NCBI RefSeq assembly: GCF_026191375.1
Contig: NZ_JAODTL010000054.1
Span: forward strand, 1 to 64,000
Source: Marinomonas pontica
Lineage (GTDB): Bacteria; Pseudomonadota; Gammaproteobacteria; Pseudomonadales; Marinomonadaceae
Direction: 5' to 3'
DNA length: 64,000 bases
The position numbers and the translations under genes were made by a program. The notes beneath the pieces were generated by a model. It did not search any database. It saw only the letters and a list, made by a program, of their open reading frames with translations, and was not told the DNA's origin. Of the stretch, positions 27,188 to 38,242 are shown piece after piece; within the stretch, counting starts at the first letter, position 1, and the number at the start of each line of letters is the position of its first letter.

Positions 27188-29091
27188 TTAAACCTGCGTT
27201 AAATACGTTGTGCCTTCGAGTACTTTTTTATAGGTTGCCATTAAGGTCACCTGCTCTTCCTGAGTCAGCGGGCTAGCAGCGACTTTGTCTTGGTAACGTT
27301 TAAGCAGCTCATTTTCGTTATAGCTAACAGATTTAAGAACATCTTGAACGCTGTCACCTTTCAATACATGGTCAATCTTAAAACCATCTTCAGTCAGGTA
27401 AACATCCACGGAGCAAGTGTCACCAAACAAGTTGTGCAAATCTCCCAACGTCTCTTGGTACGCGCCCACCAAGAAGAACCCCATCAAATAATCTTCACCT
27501 TTTGGTGGCGGTGGAGGCAAAGGCAAAGAAGACTCAATTCCTTGACCATCAACATAACTGTATAAACAGCCATCAGAGTCACAGGTTACATCTTGGATTT
27601 TTCCTCTAAAAGAAGGCGCTTGATCCAAACCTTGCAAAGGCAATACTGGGAACAATTGGTCGATTCCCCACGCATCTGGCATGGATTGGAAAACCGACAA
27701 GTTAACAAACAACTTTTCAGCCAAACGCTCATTAAGCTCATCTATGACCGCCCGATGACCTCTGTTTCGGTTATCTAAGCGTGGCAATAGATTACGACAC
27801 GCAGACAAGAAAAGATTCTCGGCTTGCGCACGTTGTGAAAGGTTAAGCTGACCATGATTGTACAAGGTCAAACTGTCGTTAAAATCATCCAGTAAATCAT
27901 GATAAATTTCGACTAAAGATCGGCTTTCATCATCATTCTGGCCTTTCAAGCTTTGGTAAGATGCCCAAAGTCGTTGCAATTCAAGCTCACTGTCCTCTGC
28001 AGGCTCTTCAATCGGCAACAGCTCTGCACCGTGTGAAAATACATCCGCAATCATCATCGCATGGTGCGCTGTGACCGCGCGGCCAGACTCAGAAATAAGG
28101 TGCGGATGTGGAAGTTCGTATTGTTCACACACGTTATGGAATGCAAACACTACGTTATTCGCGTACTCGCCAATGCTGTAGTTCGCAGAGAAATCATTTT
28201 GACAACGAGTTCCTTCGTAATCCACGCCCAATCCGCCACCAACGTCGACCCATTTCACCTTAACATCCATCTGATGCAATTCGGCATAGTAACGGGCACA
28301 TTCTTTCAAGCTGTTTTGGATGTCTCGGATACGAGTAATTTGTGAGCCTAAGTGGAAATGAATAAGTTCTAGGCAATGCAACAGATCCAACTCACGCAGT
28401 CGATCAATGGCACGTAATAACTGAGACGTCGTTAAACCAAATTTAGACTTTTCACCGCCACTGTTACCCCAGTGCGTGGTACAAGTTGACGCCAATCGAA
28501 TACGGATACCAATTCGCGGCTGAACATTGATTTTGGCCGCTTCTTCTAGAATCCAATCCAGTTCGTGCATTTTCTCGACCACGATAAATACTTGGTGTCC
28601 CATTTTTTCAGCCATCAATGCAAGATGGATGAACTCACGGTCTTTGTAGCCATTACAAACAATAATACCATCCGCATTTTTATGCATAGCCAGTACTGCC
28701 ATCAACTCTGGCTTACTTCCGGCTTCCAAGCCAACTGTCGATGCATTATCAGGCTGACACGCTGCAATTTCCTCAACCACTCGACGCTGTTGGTTTACCT
28801 TGATAGGGTACACGATCGCGTATTTGGCCTGATAATCATAGTGATCTATCGCCTGCTGAAACGAGTTCGTAATTTTCTCAATGCGCGAATGCAGGATATT
28901 AGGAAAGCGAACAAGACAAGGGTATGGAATACCTTGCTCCTTCAACGCAACAGAAAGCTCAGTCAAATCAATACTGTTTTCTCTATCAGGTAAAGCAATC
29001 GCCCTGCCTTTGTCATTAATTGAAAAAAACCACTGCTCCAATGACCAACATTGTATAGTTCCATTGAATCTTTGATTGACCAAGGCTTCAT
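27188..29091 (-). CDS. speA: biosynthetic arginine decarboxylase, frameshifted near its start
   Basis: PLP enzyme making agmatine from arginine, about 634 residues. Visible: the PLP Lys region in YAIVYPIKVNQQRRVVEE, the GLEAGSKPELMAVLA stretch, HLGSQITRIRDIQ, DVGGGLGVDYEGT and the long C-terminal region of the SpeA type. The continuous frame begins QWFFSINDKGRAI with an artificial TTG start. An ATG at 29091 with a perfect GGAGATAAT ribosome site begins MKPWSIKDSMELYNVGHW in another frame; one extra base near 29036-29040 joins the two, matching the family N-terminus. The shift is probably a sequence error. Operon with aguB. Confidence 0.92.
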
Positions 29092-29191
29092 ATTATCTCC
29101 AAAAGTCTAATGACTTATAAATCCATACTGTGTGAATATAAGGTATGGCATTGTAAAATACAGATATATATTTTACGTTTCAAACGAATAA

Positions 29192-29227
29192 AAAAAGCGG
29201 GGCTAAGACGCATCTTAACTCCGCTTT
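29192..29227 (-). terminator. terminator after lipA
   Basis: On the minus strand AAGCGG and TTAAGA arms pair with TCTTAG and CCGCTT arms around a short loop, followed by seven T. It lies 20 bases after the lipA stop. Confidence 0.8.
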
Positions 29228-29246
29228 ATTATAACGCATCCAAAAA

Positions 29247-30206
29247 TTAAGAAACGCGCTCACCATGAGCCTGCTTATCTGCATGATAAGAGGAACGAAC
29301 CAAAGGTCCACAAGCGGCGTGTTTAAACCCTAATTCTTTTGCAACTTCTTCGTAACGAGCAAACTCTTCAGGCGGAACAAAACGCGCCATAGGGAAGTGA
29401 TGCTTAGATGGTTGCAAATACTGACCGATTGTTAGCATATCAACATTATGTGCTCGCAAATCTTTCAATACTTCAACAATCTCTTCGAATGTCTCACCCA
29501 TACCAACCATCAAACCTGACTTAGTTGGTACATCTGGACAACGATCTTTGAAGTTCTTCAACAAATCTAACGACCATTGATAGTCAGAACCCGGTCTCAC
29601 TTGACGATATAAACGCGGAATGGATTCTAAGTTGTGATTGAACACATCCGGTGGAGCAATCGATAAGGTATCAACAGCCACTTCCATACGACCACGGAAA
29701 TCAGGAACAAGTGTCTCAATTTCAATATTTGGACTTTCTGCACGTGTTTCTCTAATGCAGTCCACAAAATGCTGCGCACCACCATCACGAAGGTCATCAC
29801 GGTCAACAGACGTAATAACAACGTACTTAAGCTTCATATCTCGAATCGCTGCAGCCAACTCTTTTGGCTCATCAGCACTCAATGGATTAGGGCGACCATG
29901 AGCCACATCACAGAAAGGGCAGCGACGCGTACAAATCTCACCCATAATCATGAATGTTGCCGTTCCGTTACTAAAACACTCACCTAGATTAGGACAGTTC
30001 GCCTCTTCACAAACAGAAGCCAACTTGTGCTCTCGTAAGGTTGCTTTAATGCGTGCAATCTCAGGAGAAGCCGGCATACGAACACGTAGCCAATCTGGTT
30101 TGCGAGGAATTTCTTCTGTTGGAACAATTTTAACGGGAATACGCGCCATTTTATCGGCACCGCGTAGCTTTTCCCCTTGGACAACGCGTTTGCGTTCTGC
30201 TGTCAT
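29247..30206 (-). CDS. lipA: lipoyl synthase
   Basis: Radical-SAM enzyme that inserts two sulfurs into octanoyl groups on lipoyl domains. 319 residues. Auxiliary cluster Cys in [15 protein letters not shown] cluster in [13 protein letters not shown] (CxxxCxxC) and the C-terminal RSSYHAD Ser ligand. The start ATG at 30206 has a GGTGGAGTTAG ribosome site, overlaps nothing and lies 1 base after the lipB stop. Order ybeD-lipB-lipA is the standard gammaproteobacterial operon. Confidence 0.97.
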   Translation of the reverse strand: MTAERKRVVQGEKLRGADKMARIPVKIVPTEEIPRKPDWLRVRMPASPEIARIKATLREHKLASVCEEANCPNLGECFSNGTATFMIMGEICTRRCPFCDVAHGRPNPLSADEPKELAAAIRDMKLKYVVITSVDRDDLRDGGAQHFVDCIRETRAESPNIEIETLVPDFRGRMEVAVDTLSIAPPDVFNHNLESIPRLYRQVRPGSDYQWSLDLLKNFKDRCPDVPTKSGLMVGMGETFEEIVEVLKDLRAHNVDMLTIGQYLQPSKHHFPMARFVPPEEFARYEEVAKELGFKHAACGPLVRSSYHADKQAHGERVS

Positions 30207-30207
30207 T

Positions 30208-30853
30208 CTAACTCCACCCTTGTTGGATAGTCGGATTGAGATATCCGAGATGCTCAGCAAGCTGATTAGCCAGCTGAACCTTTACATTCGATAAATTAGC
30301 GTTCTGATTAAGACGCTTCATATCAACCATCTGTAAACCTTGATAGCCACACGGATTGATACGATTAAATGGGGTGAGATCCATATCAACATTCAAAGCC
30401 AACCCATGAAATGAGCAGCCTCTGCGTACACGCAACCCCAATGATGCTATCTTTTTGCTCGGTAACATACACACCAGGCGCATCCGGTTTCGGATAAGCA
30501 TCAATGCTGTTCATTGCTAAGACACCGACTACCGAGTTTTCCAGTACACTGACTAGATCACGTACACCAATGCCAAGACGCTTTAAGTCAACCATGACAT
30601 AAGCAACCAGCTGGCCAGGGCCATGATACGTGACCTGACCACCACGGTCGACTTGAATTACAGGAATATTTCCTGGGGCCAAAAGATGCTCTTCTTTGCC
30701 TGCTTGCCCTTGAGTGAACAATGGAGGATGTTCTAATAACCAAATCTCATCCGCATCGTCTTTTGAACGAGTTTGAGTAAACTCCTTCATTCGTTCCCAT
30801 GTATCGGCGTAGTCAATGACACCCAAATCACGGCAAATTAAGTCTAGCTGCAT
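30208..30853 (-). CDS. lipB: octanoyl-ACP:protein octanoyltransferase, frameshifted in this sequence
   Basis: Transfers octanoate from ACP to lipoyl domains, the step before LipA. The 5' part carries [18 protein letters not shown] and [17 protein letters not shown]; the 3' part carries [26 protein letters not shown] (active-site Cys). They lie in different frames. An extra base at 30451 (plus-strand C in CTATCTTTTTG) breaks [15 protein letters not shown]; removing it gives a 214-residue protein of normal length. The ATG directly follows the ybeD stop. The break is probably a sequence error. Confidence 0.93.
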
Positions 30854-31159
30854 TTACATAACCATCTTAACGGCTTCAATCGACATTAAGTCGCGGTGCA
30901 AAGCCGATAATTGGTCTTCGCTTTGAGCCACAATGCGAAAGCTAAAGCTAATAAAACGACCTTTGCTAGAACGGTTAATGTTTTCAGCCGAGGTGTTCAT
31001 TTCAGGAGCATGAGTCAGTAGACATTGTGTAATGTCAGCATGAACACCTTCCACATCTATAGAGACCACCTTAATGACATAGTTTTCACAAGGGAACTCA
31101 ATTTTGGGTGCGTCTACTGCTTTTTCAGCCTGATCGCCGTCTTTCGTAATTAGTGCCAT
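30854..31159 (-). CDS. ybeD: YbeD/DUF493 family protein
   Basis: A 101-residue ACT-like ferredoxin-fold protein (IEFPCENYVIKVVSI, then GRFISFSFRIVAQSEDQL and LMSIEAVKMVM). Small conserved family found beside lipB and dacA; biochemical role not established. The ATG at 31159 has GGTAGAG five bases upstream; a GTG at 31177 is an alternative. Its stop codon abuts the lipB ATG. Confidence 0.88.
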   Translation of the reverse strand: MALITKDGDQAEKAVDAPKIEFPCENYVIKVVSIDVEGVHADITQCLLTHAPEMNTSAENINRSSKGRFISFSFRIVAQSEDQLSALHRDLMSIEAVKMVM

Positions 31160-31184
31160 TACTCTACCATTCGCCACTAAGGGC

Positions 31185-32339
31185 TTAAAATAAGTTCATA
31201 AAAAAGAGTTTAATTTTATCAAACATTCGCTTGAAGAAACCACCCTCTTCTACAGCCTCTAGAGCAACAACAGGACGCTCCAATAGAATATTTTCACCCG
31301 AACCAACCACAATCTTACCCAACACATCGCCAACAGCAATCGGAGCAACAATTTCTTTTTGCATGTCTAGCGTAGCTTGAATGGAATCGCCTTGTTGACG
31401 TGGCATGGTTACCAAAACATCTTCTGAAAAACCGACTTTTACATTAGACTGGCTTCCGCCCCACACACGAGCATTGTTAACAACTTGACCACGACTATAT
31501 AACTTACGTGTTTCGTAATATCTGAATCCATAATCAAGTAATTTTTGCGATTCGACAGCTCGCGCTGTATCAGACTTTGTGCCCATAACAACGGTAATTA
31601 ATCGAGTGCCATTTCGAACGGCCGATGCCGCCAGACAGTAACCAGCCGCATCAGTGTGACCTGTTTTCAGGCCATCGACCGTCTTATCACGCCACAAGAG
31701 TTTGTTACGGTTTGGTTGGCGGATGTTGTTGTAAGTAAATTCTTTCTCAGAATACATGGTGTAGTTTTCTGGAAAATGCAGGATGGTCGCTCTGGCCAAT
31801 TTAGCCAAATCATGGGCACTTGAATAATGATCTTCTGCAGGAAAGCCCGTTGCGTTTACGAAATGAGTATTTTCCATTCCAAGCAATTGAGCATGCTGGT
31901 TCATAAGATCTGCAAACGCAGATTCACTTCCCGCCACATATTCAGCAGCCGCGACGCTGGCGTCATTGCCAGATTGAATGATAATGCCACGCATTAAGTC
32001 TTCTAACTTAACTTGAGTTCCCTCACGAATAAACATTCGCGAGCCTTCCATGCGCCACGCTTTTTCACTGACACTAACTTTATCTTCAAGAGATAAGTTA
32101 CCGCGAGCAAGTTCATATTCTACGATATAAGCGGTCATCAACTTTGTTAAGCTTGCCGGTGGTAGAGCTTGATCTGCATTATGCTCTACCAATATATCGC
32201 CCGTGTACGCATCCATAAGAATATAGCTGCTCGCAGACAACTGTGGCGGTGTCGGAATTAATGAAGGAGCGGCAAAAACAGAGCCACTAACAAAACTGAC
32301 TATTAGGGATAGTGTTACTAGGAGTTTTTTCATACTCAA
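31185..32339 (-). CDS. dacA: D-alanyl-D-alanine carboxypeptidase (PBP5/6 family)
   Basis: Periplasmic serine peptidase trimming the terminal D-Ala of peptidoglycan stems. 384 residues: signal peptide (to about SVFA-APS, residue 23), catalytic Ser-Lys in PPASLTKLMTAY, SGN in IIQSGNDASVAAA, KTG in VDGLKTGHTDAAGY, then the C-terminal beta domain and an amphipathic tail (FFKRMFDKIKLFFMNLF) for membrane anchoring. It follows rlpA in the same direction. Confidence 0.95.
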   Translation of the reverse strand: MSMKKLLVTLSLIVSFVSGSVFAAPSLIPTPPQLSASSYILMDAYTGDILVEHNADQALPPASLTKLMTAYIVEYELARGNLSLEDKVSVSEKAWRMEGSRMFIREGTQVKLEDLMRGIIIQSGNDASVAAAEYVAGSESAFADLMNQHAQLLGMENTHFVNATGFPAEDHYSSAHDLAKLARATILHFPENYTMYSEKEFTYNNIRQPNRNKLLWRDKTVDGLKTGHTDAAGYCLAASAVRNGTRLITVVMGTKSDTARAVESQKLLDYGFRYYETRKLYSRGQVVNNARVWGGSQSNVKVGFSEDVLVTMPRQQGDSIQATLDMQKEIVAPIAVGDVLGKIVVGSGENILLERPVVALEAVEEGGFFKRMFDKIKLFFMNLF

Positions 32340-32415
32340 AAATATCGTCTTCTAAAAAAATGTTAGCAAATCATACTAGAGCACTCTGTGAATCTCTAGC
32401 CCAAAAAAAGTGTAC

Positions 32416-33351
32416 TTACGGGATCAAGGCAACTCTCACCGGATTACCAAACCCCTCCTGTTGCAATTTCGTTTGCCATTCTTGCAATTCGTTTGCACCA
32501 TTAAATGGCCCAACAAACACTTTATATAGGCCGTCATTTTGTTTGTTAACGACCACGTTAACACGGGTATCAAATGCTTCGAAAAGTCGCTGCTTGAGCT
32601 TATCTGCCGAATCTTCTGCACTAAACGCCCCCAGTTGAAGATGTGAAAACACCAACCCAGAAGAGTCTATTTTTACCTCAGCGCCACCATCATCTGAAGC
32701 CTTTATTGGCAAGGCCTCCGGCGGCTTTACAGACTCTACTGACGGCGTATTAGGTGCAGAATAACGTTGCCCCTGTGACGGCGTTATGGCCTCTATTCTC
32801 ACTCTAGCCAACCCTTTTTTATGATAATCCAAGCGGGCCGCAGCAGCGTATGAGAGGTCGATCAACCGGTCGCCATGAAATGGCCCGCGATCATTCACCC
32901 TAACAATAACCGATCGCTGATTATCAAGGTTGGTTACTTTGAGATAGGTTGGGAGCGGCAGTGATTTATGAGCGGCTGAGAAGCTGTACATGTCATATGT
33001 TTCCCCATTTGAGGTTTTATGACCATGAAATTTTTTACCGTACCAGGATGCCGTCCCTTCTGCGACGTAACCCTGTGCCGAATCCATCACCCAATATTTT
33101 TTACCCCAAACCTCATAAGGACTCTTGTTCCCACCCCGACTTTTTTGTTCCCACTTTGGTACTAGGTCAGGTAGATGGTCGACCTTAATGTCCCCTGTCG
33201 GCGCATGGTCCTGCAAAATAGTATAACGGCCACCACCAGAGGCCTTTTCATAATCAATGTCGTCTTTGCCTAAAACATGGCGAGTACTCATACATCCACT
33301 TAGCACCAGCGTGCAAACACTGGTTACTAACAGTATGTTAATGACTTTCAT
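32416..33351 (-). CDS. rlpA: septal ring lytic transglycosylase RlpA (lipoprotein with SPOR domain)
   Basis: Outer-membrane lipoprotein cleaving denuded peptidoglycan glycans. 311 residues: lipobox LVLSGC near residue 19, the double-psi beta barrel (GTASWYGKKFHGHKTSNGE, then IVRVNDRGPFHGDRLIDLS with the catalytic Asp), a Pro/Ser-rich linker and a SPOR domain (LQLGAFSAEDSADKLKQRL). The start overlaps the mltB end by 14 bases. Confidence 0.95.
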   Translation of the reverse strand: MKVINILLVTSVCTLVLSGCMSTRHVLGKDDIDYEKASGGGRYTILQDHAPTGDIKVDHLPDLVPKWEQKSRGGNKSPYEVWGKKYWVMDSAQGYVAEGTASWYGKKFHGHKTSNGETYDMYSFSAAHKSLPLPTYLKVTNLDNQRSVIVRVNDRGPFHGDRLIDLSYAAAARLDYHKKGLARVRIEAITPSQGQRYSAPNTPSVESVKPPEALPIKASDDGGAEVKIDSSGLVFSHLQLGAFSAEDSADKLKQRLFEAFDTRVNVVVNKQNDGLYKVFVGPFNGANELQEWQTKLQQEGFGNPVRVALIP

Positions 33352-34396
33352 AACGCCCTATACTCTCAGCGAGTTCCAATACTGACATGGCGTATCGTCT
33401 ACTCGGGTTATAATCCATAATCGTAAAAAAATTCTCATAAGCAAGCCAGTACGACACTGTCTCTGGAGCGGTACGCAATGCGATCAAACCTGTTTTTCTG
33501 GGAATAAACGGTTGAGTCGGCAAAACATCCAAAGCAGACCAATCCGACATTTCGGTACTCGCTTTACGGCCATAATTGACCAAATCTGTCACTTTTTCAG
33601 GGTTAGCAACATACGCCATAACATACCAAGGCTGCTTTGACTGCCAGCCGTGGTGCTTTAGGTAGTTTGCGACGCTACCAATGGAATCTGCTTCGGAACC
33701 CCATAGGTCAATGTGGCCATTTTTATCATAATCAAGTGCCAGCTTTTGGTAATTACTCGGCATGAATTGCACCATGCCCATCGCACCACTGTATGACCCT
33801 TTCGTTTCACCAATGTTCCAACCCTCTTTACGGGCTAGCAATAAATACGCTTCTAGTTCGCTTTGAAAGTAGTCCTTTCGCCTTGGGTAATCAAAAGCCA
33901 ACGTGGTTAACGAAGTAAAAACATCTTTGGATCCTGTTATACGACCATAATAGGTTTCGACACCAATTAAAGCGACGATCACCCGCGGCTCAACACCAAA
34001 CTCTTGCTCAGCTTTACGCAACCAATATTCATTCCGTTTCGCAAACGCCTGACCTAGCTTCGCTCTGTCTTCTGTTACGAAACGTGTCTTATACTCATAA
34101 TAAGGGGTAATGACTTCCGGTTGATTGTCCGATTTTTCAATGACTTTCGGACGCAGCTTAATGCGTGAAAACGCCAATTCTAAGCGTGACTTGTCGTAAT
34201 TATATAAGCGTACGAGACGCTCTATAAAAAGTTGAACCTCAGGATTACCCGCATAGGAGTCAGCCCATTCTTCAGGCATTTCCTCCAGCAGAGTATCACT
34301 GACACCAGAATTGGAAGGCAATGTAGAATGATCCGTACTACTACATGCAGTCAGACCAAGCGCTAAAAACAACCATGCAGCTTGCTTAATCATCAT
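33338..34396 (-). CDS. mltB: membrane-bound lytic murein transglycosylase B
   Basis: Lipoprotein glycoside hydrolase (GH103) making 1,6-anhydromuropeptides. 352 residues, lipobox LGLTAC near residue 18; catalytic Glu in VIVALIGVETYYGR; SLTTLAFDYPRRKDYF, SYSGAMGMVQFMPSNYQ and GSVANYLKHHGW follow as in the family. Starts with an ATGA overlap of the rodA stop. Confidence 0.96.
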   Translation of the reverse strand: MMIKQAAWLFLALGLTACSSTDHSTLPSNSGVSDTLLEEMPEEWADSYAGNPEVQLFIERLVRLYNYDKSRLELAFSRIKLRPKVIEKSDNQPEVITPYYEYKTRFVTEDRAKLGQAFAKRNEYWLRKAEQEFGVEPRVIVALIGVETYYGRITGSKDVFTSLTTLAFDYPRRKDYFQSELEAYLLLARKEGWNIGETKGSYSGAMGMVQFMPSNYQKLALDYDKNGHIDLWGSEADSIGSVANYLKHHGWQSKQPWYVMAYVANPEKVTDLVNYGRKASTEMSDWSALDVLPTQPFIPRKTGLIALRTAPETVSYWLAYENFFTIMDYNPSRRYAMSVLELAESIGRYESH

Positions 34397-35514
34397 CTTG
34401 CTCTTTTATGTGTTTGTATTGACATTAGAATCCCAAATGTCGCCATGATGGTAATAATCGAAGTACCACCGTAACTGACAAGCGGTAAGGGTACCCCAAC
34501 CACAGGCAAAATACCTGACACCATCCCAATATTTACAAACATGTATACGAAAAAAGTAAGCGTCAAACTGCCCGCTAATAACCGCGCATAGTTATCCTCT
34601 GCATTCGCCGCTATGTACAAACCACGAGCAATAACCAGTAAATACGCCAATATCAAAACACCACACCCCAGCATGCCAAACTCTTCGGCAAGCACGGCAA
34701 TAATAAAATCAGTATGACTTTCAGGGAGAAAATCTAACTGCGCTTGCGTGCCTTCTAAAAAGCCTTTCCCATACACGCCACCAGACCCTATCGCCGTTTT
34801 GGATTGGATAATATTCCACCCAGAACCCAAAGGGTCACTTTCAGGGTTTAAGAAGGTCAACACCCTTTGACGCTGATAGTCGTGCATAAACTGCCATAAT
34901 GCATAACCAGCAACCGGAGCCATCGCGGCGGCGCCAAGAATATAACGCCACCCTAAGCCAGCAAGAAAGAGAACAAAAATGCCGGACACTGCCACCAACA
35001 GCGATGTCCCTAGATCAGGCTGTTTCGCTATCATTAATACGGGCACAACAATTAAGCCAAGCACAGATAAAATTTGTTTTATGTTCGGCGGTAATTGCCT
35101 ATCCGAAAAGTACCACGCAATCATCATTGGCATGACGATCTTCATGATCTCAGAAGGCTGAAATCGCAAACCGCCGGGCAAAGCTAACCAACGTTGCGCC
35201 CCTTTGGCCCCGACGCCAAAGAGCAACACACCAATCAACAAAACGGTAATAAAAATGAATAAACTTGGGGATGCGCGCTTCATATACTTAGGCGGCAACT
35301 GAGCCAGCGCTAAACACACCAATAGGCCTATGGCCAATCGAAACACTTGGCGCTCGACCATTGCGACATTTTGACCGGATGCGGAATACAAGACGAAAAG
35401 GCCACCGACAATTAATAACAGCAATGAGGCCATCAGCAAGACATCGATGTGCACCAACTTCCACAAACGAGCATTAGTAAAAGATAAGACTCTACGATAC
35501 ACACTATCTGACAT
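34393..35514 (-). CDS. rodA: rod shape-determining protein RodA (SEDS glycosyltransferase)
   Basis: Polytopic peptidoglycan polymerase of the elongasome, partner of PBP2. 373 residues with about ten membrane segments. SEDS landmarks: RWLALPGGLRFQPSEIMKI, PDLGTSLLVA (conserved Asp), the large extracytoplasmic loop GSGGVYGKGFLEGTQAQLDF with FLPESHTDFI, and GVPLPLVSYGGTS. Overlaps mrdA by 11 bases and mltB by 4 bases, so all are translationally coupled. Confidence 0.97.
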   Translation of the reverse strand: MSDSVYRRVLSFTNARLWKLVHIDVLLMASLLLLIVGGLFVLYSASGQNVAMVERQVFRLAIGLLVCLALAQLPPKYMKRASPSLFIFITVLLIGVLLFGVGAKGAQRWLALPGGLRFQPSEIMKIVMPMMIAWYFSDRQLPPNIKQILSVLGLIVVPVLMIAKQPDLGTSLLVAVSGIFVLFLAGLGWRYILGAAAMAPVAGYALWQFMHDYQRQRVLTFLNPESDPLGSGWNIIQSKTAIGSGGVYGKGFLEGTQAQLDFLPESHTDFIIAVLAEEFGMLGCGVLILAYLLVIARGLYIAANAEDNYARLLAGSLTLTFFVYMFVNIGMVSGILPVVGVPLPLVSYGGTSIITIMATFGILMSIQTHKRAR

Positions 35515-37386
35515 TGTTGTTCCCTTTTAAGTAGTCGTATCGCTCGGGGTAATCATTGTATAGATACGCGTCAAACAGGGCTTTGGTTAAATCAGCAGGC
35601 TTTGAACTACTACCACCATTTTCAAAAATAGCAAAAACAGAAATTTTAGGATTCTTCGCCGGCGCAAAACCAATAAATAAAGCGTGATCATGCAAGCGCT
35701 TTTCCAGCGCATCCGCATCGTATTCTTGGTCTTCTTGCAAACTAAACACCTGACCCGTTCCTGTCTTCCCTGCGATATCATACTCAGTACCTTGCAAGCG
35801 TCTTGCTGTACCATGAGAATCTGTTACCACTTTTCGCATGGCATCTATCATCCGCCCCCAGTTTCTCTGATCTTTCAATACGATGTCGTGCTCATCACCC
35901 AATCCATTCTCAAACGTGGCAGCTTGCTCACCAATCGTACGAGCCATGCGTGGATAGAAATAATGACCTTTACTGGCTAATGCAGAGGTCGCAGAAGCAA
36001 TTTGAACAGGAGTGGCCACCATAAACCCTTGACCGATACCGACGTTAACAGAATCCCCCGGATACCAAGGTTCTTTATACTTGGCCTTTTTCCACTCATT
36101 GGAAGGCAATAAACCATTGCTCTCGCCATTTAAATCCAACAAATTACTTTGCCCAAAACCAAAACGGGTTAAAAAATTATGAATGGGCGTGATACCCATT
36201 TTATTCGCTAATTGATAATAGTAAGTATCAACCGATTCGATAATAGAGCGCTCTAGATCAATCCATCCATGACCCGTTCGTTTCCAGTCTCGATATCGAC
36301 GCCCGTCTGGGTTAATTTGGTAATAGCCTTTGGCGAAATATCGCTCCGTCCAAGAAGCAAACCCATATTCAAGGCCTGCAAGTGCCATAAAGGGCTTGAT
36401 TGTCGATGCTGGCGGATAACCACCACGCAACGCACGATTGAAAAGGGGAGTTTTTTAGATTGACGCAGCGCACTGTAGTTAGCAACAGAAATGCCACGAA
36501 CAAATAGATTGGGATCATAACCTGGCTTAGAAACCAGCGCCAAGATCCCACCTGTAGTTGGGTCAATGGCGACAACAGAGCCCGTATAATCACCCAATAG
36601 ATCATAGGCATACTGCTGCAGTCTAGCATCCAAATACAGATGCAAGTCTTTACCTGGTGTGGGGTTTTGTCGATCCAATTCTGACATTATTCGACCGCGG
36701 GCATTCACCTCAACTTTGCTGAGGCCAGCTTCGCCAAATAATGTTTTTTCGTAATAGCCTTCGATGCCCGTTTTACCGATAAATAAAGCCCCTTGATAGG
36801 CTTGTCGGTCAACGGTTTCTAAATCTTTTGAAGTAATACGGCCAACATAACCAATAGCATGAGCAAACGCCTCGCCATATGGGTAGTATCTCGTCAGCTG
36901 CGCCTCGACCTGAACACCATCCAATCGGTACAGATCAACAGACACTCTAGCCCATTCTTCATCGGTCAGTTGAGGCTTTAAGGTTAAAGACTGATATGGT
37001 CTACGATATTCTTTAAGACGGTCTTCAAAGTCTTCCCACTCATCATCACTTATCTCGATAATGTCAGAAAGCGCTGTTTTTAACTGAGGAAGACTGTCAA
37101 TACGCTCAGGGGTTACCGTCAAACTGTGAATAGGCCGATTGTCTGCCAGAATAACGCCATTACGGTCGTAAATTAGCCCGCGAGGTGGCGGCTCGGTCAC
37201 CAGCATTACCCGATTGTCGTCCGCTTTCGTTTGGTATAAATCGTGTTCTATGACTTGCAGGTAAAAAAGTCGAGCCATCAAAATAATAACAAGCACCAAG
37301 ACAAAAACGGCGGCGGCGATCAGACGGTGCTGAGTGAGCCGCTGCTCTTGGCGATAATTCCGAAAATTTTGATGTCGACGACTCAC
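35504..37386 (-). CDS. mrdA: penicillin-binding protein 2, frameshifted in this sequence
   Basis: Elongasome transpeptidase working with RodA; 627 residues when repaired. N-terminal membrane helix (about 23-45), pedestal domain (DNRVMLVTEPPPRGLIYDRNG), then transpeptidase with SxxK in PPASTIKPFMALAG, SxN-like SVDTYYYQLANKMG and KTG in IAGKTGTGQVF. The frame breaks at a run of six T (plus 36451-36456); a seventh restores RQSKKTPLFNRALRGGYPP across the join. Because PBP2 is essential in rods, an error in the sequence is likelier than a real mutation. Confidence 0.95.
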
Positions 37387-37395
37387 CTGTCTACC

Positions 37396-37863
37396 TTACC
37401 TATGATACGGGTGATTATTCATAAGCGTCCAAGCACGATAAATCTGCTCCGCTAAAATAATTCTCACCATGGGGTGTGGCAAGGTCAAACGAGACAAAGA
37501 CCACACTTGGTCAGCTCGCGCAGTACACCTTGGGTCAAGTCCATCTGGGCCACCAACCAACAGACTGACATTATATCCATCCATTCGCCATTGCCCAGTT
37601 TGGTCCGCTAACTGCTCAGTAGACCATTCTTTACCCAACACCTCCATGGCAATAACCTTATCGCTTGGAGGAATCGCCTCTAGCATGAGATCGCCTTCCT
37701 TTCGAATGGCTTTTGCAATGTCAGTATTTTTCCCCCGAGGTGACATCGGGATCTCTAAAAGCTCTAATGCAAAATCTTTTGGAAGGCGTTTTGAGTACTC
37801 ATCATAACCTTCTGTCACCCATTTGGGCATTTTACTGCCAACAGCAATCAAACGAACACGCAT
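37396..37863 (-). CDS. rlmH: 23S rRNA (pseudouridine1915-N3)-methyltransferase
   Basis: SPOUT methyltransferase modifying pseudouridine 1915 in 23S rRNA. 155 residues, with MRVRLIAVGSKMPKWV, the SAM knot motif SLLVGGPDGLDP and LSRLTLPHPMVRIILAEQIYRAW. It lies 11 bases after rsfS and 9 bases before mrdA, in the conserved ribosome and envelope block. Confidence 0.97.
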   Translation of the reverse strand: MRVRLIAVGSKMPKWVTEGYDEYSKRLPKDFALELLEIPMSPRGKNTDIAKAIRKEGDLMLEAIPPSDKVIAMEVLGKEWSTEQLADQTGQWRMDGYNVSLLVGGPDGLDPRCTARADQVWSLSRLTLPHPMVRIILAEQIYRAWTLMNNHPYHR

Positions 37864-37874
37864 TAAAAAGAGCC

Positions 37875-38228
37875 TTAAATTTGTTCTGGTTTAATGTCCC
37901 ACAATTTTTCAAGGTCATAAAATGCTCGTGCTTCTTCTGTCATCACATGCACAACAACATCATGCAAATCAACCAAAACCCAGTCACTTCCCATACCACG
38001 ACCTTCAGAACCTAGTGGCTGAAGACCTTTTCCTTTCAAGTGTTCAAATACATTTTGACCCAGCGCATTCACATGACGCTTAGAAGTACCCGTACAAATC
38101 ACCATGTAATCCATCATATCGGTATGACTACCGACATTAAGCACAGTGATTTTATCACCCTTGACATCTTCCAATGCTTCAACAGCAAAAGCTAAAATTT
38201 GATCTGCTGTGAGATTAAGTTGACTCAT
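37875..38228 (-). CDS. rsfS: ribosome silencing factor RsfS
   Basis: 117 residues binding ribosomal protein L14 to block subunit joining in starved cells. Visible: DVKGDKITVLNV, DYMVICTGTSKRHVNAL, EGRGMGSDWVLVDLHDVVVHVM and ARAFYDLEKLW. Between nadD and rlmH as usual. Confidence 0.96.
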   Translation of the reverse strand: MSQLNLTADQILAFAVEALEDVKGDKITVLNVGSHTDMMDYMVICTGTSKRHVNALGQNVFEHLKGKGLQPLGSEGRGMGSDWVLVDLHDVVVHVMTEEARAFYDLEKLWDIKPEQI

Positions 38229-38242
38229 ATAATTACGTTTTC